NCBI RefSeq assembly: GCF_001519065.1
Contig: NZ_KQ954251.1
Coordinates: 186,001-250,000 of the forward strand
DNA from: Novosphingobium sp. FSW06-99
GTDB taxonomy: Bacteria > Pseudomonadota > Alphaproteobacteria > Sphingomonadales > Sphingomonadaceae
Reading direction: 5' to 3'
DNA length: 64,000 nucleotides
Part shown: in pieces, positions 42,507 to 51,522 of the stretch
Position numbering within the stretch: the first letter of the stretch is position 1
How the letters are laid out: each line of letters begins with the position of its first letter
Translations under genes and position numbers: made by a program
Notes under the pieces: generated by a model
Told to the model about the DNA's origin: nothing
What the model saw: the letters and a program-made list of their open reading frames with translations, nothing else
The model's database searches: none

Positions 42507-42731
42507 TTTAGAGCTTGCTCCAGATCCACCGGCCCACAACGCCCCGGCTGGATCGTTCCCTTGCGAAAATTGCCGCACGTTTCAAATTTCAACCGGTCAC
42601 GAATTGTATCGGTCGCTCATATCCGCGACTTGTATTGCCCGCACATGAACGACCGATTGCCATCACCGCGCCCCCCGCGGATTTCCTGACATTCGGTGTG
42701 AGCCAGCCCGGTCAATTGCTGTCAAGGCCTT

Positions 42732-43679
42732 TCACTGCACCCAGTCAAGTCCGATCTCGTCATAAAGTTCACGACTCTCGGCCCAGTTTTCCTCAACCTT
42801 GACGTGAAGGAACAAATGGACGCGTGTTCCCAGCAAACTGGCCAGCTCGTGGCGCGCCGCTTCGCCGATCGCCTTGAGCCGCGCGCCGCCTTTGCCCAGC
42901 ACGATCGGCCGCTGGCTGTCGCGCGCAATCACGATCTGCTGATGGATCTCGATCGAACCGTCCTTGCGCGTCTGATAGCTTTCGGGGCGCACCGCGCTGT
43001 CATAGGGCAATTCGTCATGCAACTGGCGATAGAGCTGTTCGCGGGTGATCTCGGTGGCGAGCAGGCGTTCGGATGCATCGGACACCTGGTCTTCGGGATA
43101 GTGCCAGGGCCCGGCGGGCATTGCCTGCGCCAGCCGGGTCTTGAGCTCCGCCACACCGTCGCCTGTGAGCGCGGAGACAAAGAACACTTCATCGAACCCG
43201 CCTGCCGCGCTCAATTCCTGCGCGGCAACCAGCAAGGGTTCCTTGGGCGTGGAATCGACTTTGTTCAGCACCAGGATGCGCCGTTCTGGCCGGGTGGCGA
43301 GCGAAGCCAGGATCGGTTCGAGATAGTCGCGGCGCTTTTTTCGCGCATCGACCACCAGCACGATGGCATCGGCGGCCTGCGCGCCTTCCCATGCGGCGTG
43401 CACCATTGCCCGGTCGAGCCGACGGCGCGGTTCGAACAGGCCAGGAGTGTCGACCAGCATGATCTGCGCTGCGCCTTCGATCGCAATGCCCATCAGCCGC
43501 GCGCGCGTGGTCTGCGCCTTGTTCGACACGATGGCGACTTTTTGCCCGACAAGCGCGTTGACCAGCGTCGATTTGCCCGCGTTGGGCGCGCCGATCACCG
43601 CAACAAGGCCGCAGTGCCGGGGCGGGGCTGATGGCGACACGGCAGGCGTTTCGGCGGGAGGAGGTGGGGTTTGCGACAT
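42732..43679 (-). CDS. era: Ribosome-assembly GTPase Era
   Basis: 315 residues. The GTPase motifs G1 (IGAPNAGKSTLVNALVG), G3 (DTPG), G4 (LNKVD) and G5 (SALTG) are present, with a KH domain at the C-terminus (GKGGARLKAIGEAARHELAS). The protein binds the 3' end of 16S rRNA during 30S assembly. The N-terminus carries a short Pro-rich extension (QTPPPPAETPAV). It lies eight bases after rnc, the common order rnc-era. Confidence 0.95.
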   Translation of the reverse strand: MSQTPPPPAETPAVSPSAPPRHCGLVAVIGAPNAGKSTLVNALVGQKVAIVSNKAQTTRARLMGIAIEGAAQIMLVDTPGLFEPRRRLDRAMVHAAWEGAQAADAIVLVVDARKKRRDYLEPILASLATRPERRILVLNKVDSTPKEPLLVAAQELSAAGGFDEVFFVSALTGDGVAELKTRLAQAMPAGPWHYPEDQVSDASERLLATEITREQLYRQLHDELPYDSAVRPESYQTRKDGSIEIHQQIVIARDSQRPIVLGKGGARLKAIGEAARHELASLLGTRVHLFLHVKVEENWAESRELYDEIGLDWVQ

Positions 43680-43687
43680 GATCTGTT

Positions 43688-44365
43688 CTATCCAAAATTC
43701 TGCATGAATTCGCGCGCGGCGGCGGTTTCGGCGTCCTGCTTGCTCGATCCGCGCGCGGTCGCTTCGCCAACGCCCTTGACCGCGACTGAAACGGTGAACG
43801 TGGCTGCATGATCGGGGCCTTCGCGGGCCACCAGGGTATAGACCGGGGGTTTGCGGCGGTTGCCCGCCGCCCACTCCTGCAAGGCCGCCTTGGGATGCTT
43901 GCGCTGCCCGGCGCCGGTGGCCACCACAGGGGCCCATGCCTTGCGCACGAAATCGCGCGCCGCGACAAACCCGCGTTCGAGGAACAGCGCGCCGATCAGC
44001 GCCTCCATCACATCGCCCAGGATGTTGTCGCTGTCGGCCCCGCCGTCGTCGCGCGCCTGCTTGCCCAACCGGATATGCGCAGGCACGCCCAATGTGCGCG
44101 CGACTTCGGCGCAAGTCTCGCGGCTGACCAGCACGTTGAGCCGTTGCGACAGTTTGCCTTCGCTGGCGCCTGCTTCGCCGAACAACAGTTCGGCTATCGC
44201 CAGCCCGAGCACACGATCGCCGAGAAATTCCAGCCGCTGGTAATCGCGCGCCTCGCCCATCGATCCGTGGGTCAGGGCATCGTGCCAAAGGTCGTGACGG
44301 GCAGGTGCGGCGCCGGTCAGCGCCGCCAGAAAGGCCAGGGCGGCCGGGTCGAGATCGGCGCTCAG
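43688..44365 (-). CDS. rnc: Ribonuclease III
   Basis: About 225 residues. The signature is QRLEFLGDRVLGLAIAELLF; the metal-binding DNILGDVMEALIGALFLERG and the dsRNA-binding domain (NRRKPPVYTLVAREGPDH to GSSKQDAETAAAREFMQ) complete it. It cleaves double-stranded RNA in rRNA precursors. The start is unusual: the family-like N-terminus begins at a CTG (44365) overlapping the lepB stop as CTGA, with GGGGG just upstream; the nearest standard start, GTG 44413, lies inside lepB and would add 16 residues. Confidence 0.92.
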   Translation of the reverse strand: MSADLDPAALAFLAALTGAAPARHDLWHDALTHGSMGEARDYQRLEFLGDRVLGLAIAELLFGEAGASEGKLSQRLNVLVSRETCAEVARTLGVPAHIRLGKQARDDGGADSDNILGDVMEALIGALFLERGFVAARDFVRKAWAPVVATGAGQRKHPKAALQEWAAGNRRKPPVYTLVAREGPDHAATFTVSVAVKGVGEATARGSSKQDAETAAAREFMQNFG

Positions 44366-45243
44366 AACGTGCCCCCGATACGGTTCCAGCGGGCCGCGGT
44401 GAACCAGGTCCACGGCAGGAACCAGTTGGCCCCGCCATCGGTCGACCACATCACGATGGTCGCCCGGCCGACCAGATTTTCCTGCGGCACCAGCCCGATC
44501 CCGCCGCCTTCCATCGCGGGGAAGCGGCTGTCCATCGAATTGTCGCGGTTGTCGCCCATCAGGAACATGCGATCCGCCGGGATCGTCACCGCCGGGGTGT
44601 CGTCCTGCGGGCGGTAGCCGAGGTCGAGCACGTTGTAGCTTTTGCCCTCGGGCAGCGTTTCCTTGTACATCGGATAGTGGCAACTTGGCGCGCCATCCTT
44701 TTCAACCGCCTCGAATTCGGGCGATACGCAGCCGGTGTTGGGCGAGATGCGGATGACGAAATCGCTCTGGCGCACTTTTGGCACGGCCTTGCCGTTGAGG
44801 AACAGCACGCCGCCCTTCATCTGCACGGTGTCGCCCGGCAGGCCGATCACGCGCTTGATATAATCGACATCGTTACCCGGCGGCGCCTTGAAGATCACCA
44901 CGTCGCCGCGCTTGGGCTGGCCGGCCAGAATGCGTCCGGGGATCAGCGGCAGGCTGAACGGCATCGAATATTTCGAAAAGCCGTAGGGCCATTTGGCGGC
45001 CAGCAGATAGTCGCCGTTTTCGAGCCGGGGCAGCATCGATTCCGAGGGGATGTTGAACGGAGAGAAGATGAAGCTGCGGAAAATGCCCACAATCAGCACC
45101 AGCTTGATCAGGAAGATGAAGAAATTTTCCTCTTCCTTAGGCTTGGCGGTTTTTTCGCCACGCACGATGCTGGCAGCAATTTGCGCGGCGGGATCGCCTT
45201 TTTTCGGGCTCTGGTCAGACGTATCGGTCATTTTCGCGCTCAT
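44362..45243 (-). CDS. lepB: Signal peptidase I
   Basis: 293 residues. A membrane anchor (FFIFLIKLVLIVGIFRSFIF) follows a Lys/Glu-rich N-terminus. The catalytic Ser is in NIPSESMLPRLENGDYLLA, the general-base Lys in DYIKRVIGLPGDTVQM, and the conserved MFLMGDNRDNSMDSR box is present. It removes signal peptides from exported proteins at the outer face of the inner membrane. It heads a lepB-rnc-era operon; start 45243 is preferred, with 45231 and 45267 as alternatives. Confidence 0.95.
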   Translation of the reverse strand: MSAKMTDTSDQSPKKGDPAAQIAASIVRGEKTAKPKEEENFFIFLIKLVLIVGIFRSFIFSPFNIPSESMLPRLENGDYLLAAKWPYGFSKYSMPFSLPLIPGRILAGQPKRGDVVIFKAPPGNDVDYIKRVIGLPGDTVQMKGGVLFLNGKAVPKVRQSDFVIRISPNTGCVSPEFEAVEKDGAPSCHYPMYKETLPEGKSYNVLDLGYRPQDDTPAVTIPADRMFLMGDNRDNSMDSRFPAMEGGGIGLVPQENLVGRATIVMWSTDGGANWFLPWTWFTAARWNRIGGTF

Positions 45244-45433
45244 GTTGGGCGGGGAGCGTTGCGTCAAGCAGGTTCTGGCATGAACAACGGATTAGCGCGC
45301 CATAGCGAGGATTGCCGCCCGCGCATAGCAATGCGAAACACGTTCGTCGATGCGTGCCGACGCTTGGCGGAATTGCCGCGAGCGGGCACAAGGGCCACGC
45401 GATCGAACGAACGACGCGAACCAGGAGTGAGTG

Positions 45434-46954
45434 ATGACCGATACCCTTGCGGCGCTGTGGACCGAGCTGGAGGCCGTCGAGTTTCCGACGCTGGCGGCGC
45501 TGTTCGAAGCCCCCGACCGGCTTGGGCGCCATGCCACCACGCTCGATCTGCCGGGCGGTCCGATTCGCTTCGACTGGTCCAAGACCCATCTTCATCCCGC
45601 CGCCGAAGCGATCCTGACGCGGATTGCCGACCATCAGGGCCTGATCGAAAAGCGCCGCCAACTGTTTGACGGCGAACCGATCAACAACACCGAAGGCCGC
45701 GCCGCGGAACACACCGCCCAGCGCGGCGTAGGTTCGCCCGCCAGCGTGGTCGAGGCCGAGGCGCTGCACGCGCGGATGGAGGCGCTGGTCGAGGCGATCC
45801 ACGAAGGCGCGTTCGGCGAAGTGCGCTCGCTGATCCACATCGGCATTGGCGGATCGGCGCTCGGCCCCGCGCTGGCGATCGATGCGCTGACCCGCGATGG
45901 CGCGCGCGTGGCGGTGCATGTGGTGTCGAACATCGACGGTTGCGCGCTCGAAGCCGCATTCCGCCACTGCGATCCGGCCACCACGATGATCGCGGTCGCG
46001 TCCAAGACCTTCACCACCACCGAAACGATGACCAATGCCGCCTCTGCGCTCGACTGGTTGCGCGCCGGCGGGGTGGAAGATCCGTTCGGGCGCGTGGTCG
46101 CGCTGACCGCCGCGCCCGAAAAGGCGGTTGAATGGGGCGTCGATGACACCCGCGTGCTGCCGTTCGCCGAAAGCGTCGGCGGGCGCTATTCGCTGTGGTC
46201 GTCGATCGGTTTTCCGATCGCGCTGGCACTGGGCTTTGCCGGGTTTGCCGAATTTCTGGCCGGAGCGGCGGCAATCGACCTGCATTTCCTGGAAACCTCG
46301 CTGGCCGCCAATGTGGTGGTGCGCGCGGCCTTTACCGACCTGATCTATGCCCAGGCGCTGGGGTGCCAGACCCGCGCAGTGTTTGCCTATGACGAACGGC
46401 TCGCGCTGTTGCCCGATTACCTGCAACAGCTTGAAATGGAATCGAACGGCAAGCGCGTGACCGCCGACGGCCAGCCACTGACCCGGCCCAGCGCGCCGGT
46501 CACCTGGGGCGGGGTGGGCACCGATGCCCAGCATGCGGTGTTCCAGTTGCTGCATCAGGGCACGCATCTGATTCCGGTCGATTTTCTGGCGGTGAAGATT
46601 CCCGGCCACGATCTCGACCCGCTGCACCACAAGATCCTGCTGTCGAACTGCTTTGCGCAAGGGGCGGCGCTGATGGCGGGCAAGGCGTCGGATGATGGTG
46701 CGCGCGCCTATCCGGGCAACCGTCCTTCGGCGACGATCCTGGTCGATGATCTCAATCCCGCCACGCTCGGCGCGCTGATCGCGTTTCACGAACACCGCAC
46801 GTTTGTGTCGGCGGCGATGCTGGGCATCAACCCGTTCGACCAGTTCGGCGTCGAACTGGGCAAGGCGATCGCCAAGCAGATCGACGCGGGCGGCGGCGAA
46901 GGGTTTGACCCGTCGACCGAAGCTTTGCTGGCCTCGGCCGGAATCGGAGCCTGA
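45434..46954 (+). CDS. pgi: Glucose-6-phosphate isomerase
   Basis: 506 residues. Phosphosugar-binding SIS folds with IHIGIGGSALGPALAIDAL, VASKTFTTTETMTNA and RYSLWSSIGFPIALALGF; the catalytic region GVGTDAQHAVFQLLHQGTH and the C-terminal VELGKAIAKQID are family signatures. It interconverts glucose 6-phosphate and fructose 6-phosphate. The start at 45434 is six bases after AGGAG (45423-45427). It is divergent from lepB and ends two bases before gor. Confidence 0.96.
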   Translation: MTDTLAALWTELEAVEFPTLAALFEAPDRLGRHATTLDLPGGPIRFDWSKTHLHPAAEAILTRIADHQGLIEKRRQLFDGEPINNTEGRAAEHTAQRGVGSPASVVEAEALHARMEALVEAIHEGAFGEVRSLIHIGIGGSALGPALAIDALTRDGARVAVHVVSNIDGCALEAAFRHCDPATTMIAVASKTFTTTETMTNAASALDWLRAGGVEDPFGRVVALTAAPEKAVEWGVDDTRVLPFAESVGGRYSLWSSIGFPIALALGFAGFAEFLAGAAAIDLHFLETSLAANVVVRAAFTDLIYAQALGCQTRAVFAYDERLALLPDYLQQLEMESNGKRVTADGQPLTRPSAPVTWGGVGTDAQHAVFQLLHQGTHLIPVDFLAVKIPGHDLDPLHHKILLSNCFAQGAALMAGKASDDGARAYPGNRPSATILVDDLNPATLGALIAFHEHRTFVSAAMLGINPFDQFGVELGKAIAKQIDAGGGEGFDPSTEALLASAGIGA

Positions 46955-46956
46955 CC

Positions 46957-48315
46957 ATGACGCAGACGGCCTATGATTATGACCTGTTCGTGATCGGCGC
47001 GGGGTCCGGCGGGGTCCGCGCCAGCCGCATCGCCGCCAGCCATGGCGCGCGGGTCGCGGTGGCCGAGGAATTCCGCATCGGCGGCACCTGTGTTATTCGC
47101 GGCTGTGTGCCCAAGAAACTGCTGGTCTATGCCTCGCAATTTGCCGAGGATCTGGGCCATGCCGCCGACTATGGCTGGACCATCGCCGGCGCGCAGTTCG
47201 ACTGGCCCACCTTGCGCGATGCCGTCGCGCGCGATGTCGACCGGCTGAACAAGGCCTATATCACCACACTGTCCTCCAACAAGGTCGCGCAATTCCTTGA
47301 TCGCGCAGAGATTACCGGCCCGCACAGCGTTCGCCTGAAATCATCCGGGCAGATCGTCACTGCCGAGACCATCCTTGTTGCCACCGGCGCCTGGCCCGTA
47401 ACGCCGACATTTCCCGGCGCCGAACACACCATCACCTCCAACGAGGTGTTTCATCTCGAAACGCTGCCCGAACGCGTGGTGATCGCGGGCGCCGGCTATA
47501 TCGCGATGGAATTTGCCGGGGTGTTCAATGCGCTGGGTAGTGCGGTGACCGTGGTCAATCGCAGCAACGCGATCTTGCGCAGTTACGATATCGATCTGCG
47601 CGAGCGCCTTTTGGCGATCACACGGGCGCGCGGCATCGCCTATCGTTTCGATGCCCCGATCGAGCGCGTTGACAAACAGCAAGACGGATCGTTGCTGGTG
47701 CATCTGCGCGATGGCGGCGAACCGGTCGCCGCCGATGTCGTGCTGGTGGCGACCGGGCGGTTTGCCAACACCACCGGGCTGGGGTTGGACACCGTCGGGG
47801 TCGCCACTGGTGCGCGTGGTGAAATCCTGGTTGATGGCGAAGGCCGCACCACGTGTCCCAGCGTCTATGCCGTCGGCGATGTGACCGACCGGGTGCAATT
47901 GACCCCGATTGCGATCCGAGAAGGCCATGCCTTTGCCGATGCGCGCTATGCGGGCAAATCGACCCAACTGTCCTACGAGGCAATCCCCAGCGCGGTGTTT
48001 TCGCAACCGCCCTTGGCCGCGGTTGGCCTGACCGAGGCCGAAGCACAGGCGGAATACGGTGCGATCAAGGTCTTCACATCGGATTTCAGGCCAATGAAAA
48101 ACATATTCAATCAACGTGTTGAACGTGGTTTTTATAAACTTGTGGTAGATGAAACGACCGATCGCGTGCTGGGCCTGCACATGATCGGGCCCGATGCCCC
48201 GGAAATCCTGCAAGCGGCCGCGATTGCGGTGAAAGCCGGGCTGACCAAGGCCGATTTCGACGCCACCGTCGCGCTGCATCCCTCGATGGCCGAAGAACTG
48301 GTGCTGATGCGCTGA
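46957..48315 (+). CDS. gor: Glutathione-disulfide reductase
   Basis: 452 residues. FAD motif YDLFVIGAGSGGVRASRIAA, redox-active Cys45 and Cys50 in GGTCVIRGCVPKKLLVYA, NADPH motif VVIAGAGYIAMEFAGVFNAL, and the C-terminal HPSMAEELVLM with the His-Glu pair of the partner active site. It keeps glutathione reduced. It follows pgi by two bases and is likely cotranscribed. A stretch near 48091-48155 (encoding MKNIFNQRVERGFYKLVVDE) is notably AT-rich compared with the rest of the gene. Confidence 0.95.
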   Translation: MTQTAYDYDLFVIGAGSGGVRASRIAASHGARVAVAEEFRIGGTCVIRGCVPKKLLVYASQFAEDLGHAADYGWTIAGAQFDWPTLRDAVARDVDRLNKAYITTLSSNKVAQFLDRAEITGPHSVRLKSSGQIVTAETILVATGAWPVTPTFPGAEHTITSNEVFHLETLPERVVIAGAGYIAMEFAGVFNALGSAVTVVNRSNAILRSYDIDLRERLLAITRARGIAYRFDAPIERVDKQQDGSLLVHLRDGGEPVAADVVLVATGRFANTTGLGLDTVGVATGARGEILVDGEGRTTCPSVYAVGDVTDRVQLTPIAIREGHAFADARYAGKSTQLSYEAIPSAVFSQPPLAAVGLTEAEAQAEYGAIKVFTSDFRPMKNIFNQRVERGFYKLVVDETTDRVLGLHMIGPDAPEILQAAAIAVKAGLTKADFDATVALHPSMAEELVLMR

Positions 48316-48380
48316 TCCGGTTGCATCCCGCCCCCGAACCGTTATCCATGCGGCCAATAACAAGCATATTCGGGGGCAGG

Positions 48381-49103
48381 ATGCAGATCACGGGCAAGAC
48401 GGTGCTGATTACCGGCGGGACCGACGGCATAGGGCGCGAACTGGCGCTGCAATTGCAGGCGGCGGGGGCCGATGTGGTGATCACCGGGCGCGATGCCGCC
48501 CGCCTGACCCGCGCGCGCGGCGAAGGCATGACCGCGATTGCTGCCGACCTGACCGGGCCCGATGGCATCGAGGCGGTGCTGCGCGGTCTGGCCGGGCGCT
48601 CGGTCGATGTGCTGATCAACAACGCCGGGATGGGCACCGAGCACGATTTTCGCATCGCCCTGCCTGACCAGAACGGCGACGAGCAAAGCCTGTGGCTCAA
48701 TCTGCACGCACCGATCCGACTGATCGTCGCACTGATGTCCACCCTGAAAACCCGGCCCGAGGCGATGATCGTCAATGTCACTTCGGGGCTGGCGATTGCG
48801 CCGAGCGCCGGGGCGCCGGTCTATTGCGCGACCAAGGCGGCCTTGCGCAGCTATACCCAGTCGCTGCGGGCACAACTGGCGGGCACGCAGATCCATGTGC
48901 TCGAAGCCTTGCCACCGGTGGTCGATACCGCGATGACCCGCACGCGCGGGGGCCGCAAGCTGTCGCCGCAGGAATGCGCGCGGCAGATCATCGCGGCGAT
49001 GCGCGCCAATGCCGATGAAGCCAATGTTGGCATGGTGCGCATCCTGAAGGCGGTTCATCAGGTCGCGCCCTGGCTGGCGCGCCGCATCATGATCGGATTT
49101 TGA
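48381..49103 (+). CDS. SDR-family oxidoreductase (DltE-like)
   Basis: 240 residues. Cofactor motif KTVLITGGTDGIGRELALQL, VDVLINNAGMGTEHDF and YCATKAALRSY (Tyr-x3-Lys) are seen; the later part with HVLEALPPVVDTAMTRTRGG resembles the DltE/short-chain group. The substrate is unknown. The start at 48381 follows a G-rich site. It lies 65 bases after gor and one base before the next gene, suggesting a two-gene unit. Confidence 0.85.
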   Translation: MQITGKTVLITGGTDGIGRELALQLQAAGADVVITGRDAARLTRARGEGMTAIAADLTGPDGIEAVLRGLAGRSVDVLINNAGMGTEHDFRIALPDQNGDEQSLWLNLHAPIRLIVALMSTLKTRPEAMIVNVTSGLAIAPSAGAPVYCATKAALRSYTQSLRAQLAGTQIHVLEALPPVVDTAMTRTRGGRKLSPQECARQIIAAMRANADEANVGMVRILKAVHQVAPWLARRIMIGF

Positions 49104-49104
49104 C

Positions 49105-50124
49105 ATGACCGACACCGTTCTGGTCACTGGCGGCAGCGGCTATATCGCCGGGTTCCTGATCCGCCAGTTGCTGGCCGAAGGCTGGCGTGTCCACACCACC
49201 GTGCGCAATCCCGCGCGCGAGGCGGCGTTACGGCCTTTGTTGGGCGGCGATGCCGATCGCCTGCGGTTTTTCGTGGCCGACCTAACCGCCGACGCGGGCT
49301 GGGCCGAGGCGATGGCCGGATGCAGCCATGTCGCGCATGTCGCCTCGCCCTTCAGCACCACCGCGCCCCGGCACGAAGACGAACTGATCGTTCCCGCGCG
49401 CGACGGCGTGCTGCGCGCGCTGCGCTTTGCCCGTGCGGCGGGCGTGACCCGGTTTGTCCAGACATCGTCCGTAGCTGCCATCGCCTATGGCCATCCGCGC
49501 GGGACCATGCGCCGCTATACCGAGGCGGACTGGACCGACCTCGCCGGGCCGGGCGTCTATGCTTATGTGAAATCCAAGACGATTGCCGAACGCGCCGCGC
49601 GCGACTGGGTGGCGGCCGAAGGCGGAGCGCTGGAATTCGTCTCGGTCAATCCCTCGGCGGTGCTGGGGCCGGTGTGGAGCGCGGATTTTTCTCCCTCGAT
49701 CGAGACGGTACGGCAATTGCTGGGCGGTCTGTTGCCGGGCTGTCCCGATCTCGGGTTCGGCATCGTCGATGTGCGCGATGTGGCCGATCTGCATGTGCGC
49801 GCGCTGACTGCGCCCGGTCTGGCAGGCGAACGCTTCATCGCTGCGGGCCCGTTCCTGAAATTGATCGACGTGGCGCGTATTCTCAAGGCAGAGCTGCCGG
49901 GCGAGGCGCGCAAAGTGCCGACGCGTCGCCTGCCCGACTGGCTGGTGCGGATCGCCGCTGTGTTCAATCCGATGATCCGCCAGATCACCGGCGAACTGGG
50001 CAATGTGCGCGACACCGACGCCAGCCATGCGCTCGCCGTGCTGGGCTGGCAGACGCGCCCGGTCGACCAGTCGATTGTCGATTGCGCGCGCAGCCTGATC
50101 GATCTGGGTGTGGTGAAAGTTTAG
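49105..50124 (+). CDS. NAD(P)-dependent epimerase/reductase (dihydroflavonol-4-reductase-like)
   Basis: 339 residues of the extended SDR group. TVLVTGGSGYIAGFLIRQLL at the N-terminus, VAHVASPFSTTAP, and the YVKSKTIAERAA active site (Tyr-x3-Lys) are typical of DFR/cinnamoyl-CoA-reductase-like enzymes, which often reduce aldehydes or ketones in bacteria. The later DVRDVADLHVRALTAPGLAG is a family block. It follows the other SDR gene by one base; its end overlaps the GST gene by four bases convergently. Confidence 0.85.
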   Translation: MTDTVLVTGGSGYIAGFLIRQLLAEGWRVHTTVRNPAREAALRPLLGGDADRLRFFVADLTADAGWAEAMAGCSHVAHVASPFSTTAPRHEDELIVPARDGVLRALRFARAAGVTRFVQTSSVAAIAYGHPRGTMRRYTEADWTDLAGPGVYAYVKSKTIAERAARDWVAAEGGALEFVSVNPSAVLGPVWSADFSPSIETVRQLLGGLLPGCPDLGFGIVDVRDVADLHVRALTAPGLAGERFIAAGPFLKLIDVARILKAELPGEARKVPTRRLPDWLVRIAAVFNPMIRQITGELGNVRDTDASHALAVLGWQTRPVDQSIVDCARSLIDLGVVKV

Positions 50125-50765
50125 GAAGCGGCGTTGAATGCCGCCAATTGTGCGGCAAATGCGCGGGCATAGGCCGGTCTGGCCTCTGCCCGCGCGATAT
50201 AGGCGGCCAGCGTCGGATAGCCATCGAGCAGGCCGGTGCTGCCCAACCGTCGCAGCACGGTCACCATCAGCAGGTCGCCCGCGCTGAACGCGCCATCGAG
50301 CCAATCGGCATTGCCCAGATGATCGGACAGTTCGCGCAGGCGGGCTTGCACCCGTTCCACCAGCATCGGTCGCCGCGCCTCGTACCAGGGTTGATCGCGT
50401 TCGACCAGGAACGCCATGCTCAGTTCGACGACCGGTGGTTCGACGGTGTTCAGCGCGGCGAACATCCACGCGATTGCACGCGCACGCGCCGACGCATCGT
50501 CGGGCAGGAGGCCGCCATGCCGTTCAGCGATATGCAGCACGATCGCCCCGGATTCGAATAGCGCAAGATCGCCCTCGTGAAAGGTCGGGATCTGGCCAAA
50601 CGGGTTGCGCGCGCGATGGTCGGGGTGTTTCATCGCCGCCCATGGCACCGACAGTACCGTGTAGGGCTGACCGACTTCCTCCAGCGCCCAGCGCACCCGC
50701 ATGTCGCGCGCCAGACCCCGGCCGCGATCAGGCGAATGGTCAAAGGCGGTGATCGTCGCGGCCAT
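50121..50765 (-). CDS. Glutathione S-transferase family protein
   Basis: 214 residues. The thioredoxin-like N-terminal domain has NPFGQIPTFHEGDLALFESG with the cis-Pro and Glu-Ser glutathione contacts; the helical C-terminal domain includes FSAGDLLMVTVLRRL with the N-cap Asp. The N-terminus carries SPDRGRGLARDMRVRWALEE. It may conjugate or reduce electrophiles; no specific substrate is indicated. It begins one base after the molybdoenzyme stop and may be cotranscribed with it. Confidence 0.85.
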   Translation of the reverse strand: MAATITAFDHSPDRGRGLARDMRVRWALEEVGQPYTVLSVPWAAMKHPDHRARNPFGQIPTFHEGDLALFESGAIVLHIAERHGGLLPDDASARARAIAWMFAALNTVEPPVVELSMAFLVERDQPWYEARRPMLVERVQARLRELSDHLGNADWLDGAFSAGDLLMVTVLRRLGSTGLLDGYPTLAAYIARAEARPAYARAFAAQLAAFNAAS

Positions 50766-50766
50766 G

Positions 50767-51522
50767 TCAGATCCCGGCATACCACTGGTAATTGTGGTTG
50801 TCTTCCCAGAACCCGCCCTTGCCACCGTGCAGCGGGGCCAGGCTGGCCACCGCCTCGATCCGCATCACGTATTTCGCCTGTTTATAGCCCAACTGCCGTT
50901 CGACACGCAGGCGCAGTGGCGCGCCGTGGCCGATCGACAGCGGGGCGCCGTTCATGCTGTGCGCCAGAATGGTCTGCGGGTGGAACGCATCGACCAGATC
51001 GATGCTTTCGTAATAGGGCTTGCCCAGCAGGGTGTCGGCGCAATGGAACACGATATAGCGCGCGTTCGACGACAGCCCCGCCCGGCGCAGCAACAGCCCC
51101 AGGGGCACCCCGGTCCATTGCCCGATCGCGCTCCACCCTTCGACGCAATCGTGGCGGGTAATCTGCGTGCGCGAGGGCGCGGCGCGCAGTTGCGGCAGGG
51201 TCAGCGCCATCGGCGTTGCAACCAGCCCGTCGATCAGCAGCCGCCAATCGGCAAACCCGTTGGCCGCATGCGCGACATATCCGGCATCGCGCGGATTGGT
51301 CGATCCGTTGACGCGGAACACCGGCGACATCTCGGCACGGGTGAATTCGGGGGCCAGCGCCTGGCGATCGGCGACCAGCCAGCGTTGCGCGCTGCGCGAG
51401 GCTTTTTCGCCAAGTGACAGCACATCGAGGGTCTGCGGCGCGGTGGTCAGTTTGTCGCACCCTGCCAACAGCAGGCTGCCCGAACCGATCAGGAGCGAAC
51501 GGCGCGTGACAATCGCGGTCAT
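50767..51522 (-). CDS. Molybdopterin-dependent oxidoreductase (MsrP/YedY-like), predicted Tat lipoprotein
   Basis: 251 residues. The N-terminus combines a twin-arginine signal (TRRSLLIGSGSLL) and a lipobox (LLAGC), so it should be exported folded and anchored by lipid. The sulfite-oxidase-type Moco domain has the Cys ligand in RHDCVEGWSAIGQWTGVPL, and HCADTLLGKPYYESIDLVDA follows. Relatives include the methionine-sulfoxide reductase MsrP. The upstream partner is a cytochrome b561 rather than MsrQ, so electrons may flow out of, or into, that b-type haem protein. The ATG overlaps the cytochrome stop as ATGA. Confidence 0.85.
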   Translation of the reverse strand: MTAIVTRRSLLIGSGSLLLAGCDKLTTAPQTLDVLSLGEKASRSAQRWLVADRQALAPEFTRAEMSPVFRVNGSTNPRDAGYVAHAANGFADWRLLIDGLVATPMALTLPQLRAAPSRTQITRHDCVEGWSAIGQWTGVPLGLLLRRAGLSSNARYIVFHCADTLLGKPYYESIDLVDAFHPQTILAHSMNGAPLSIGHGAPLRLRVERQLGYKQAKYVMRIEAVASLAPLHGGKGGFWEDNHNYQWYAGI

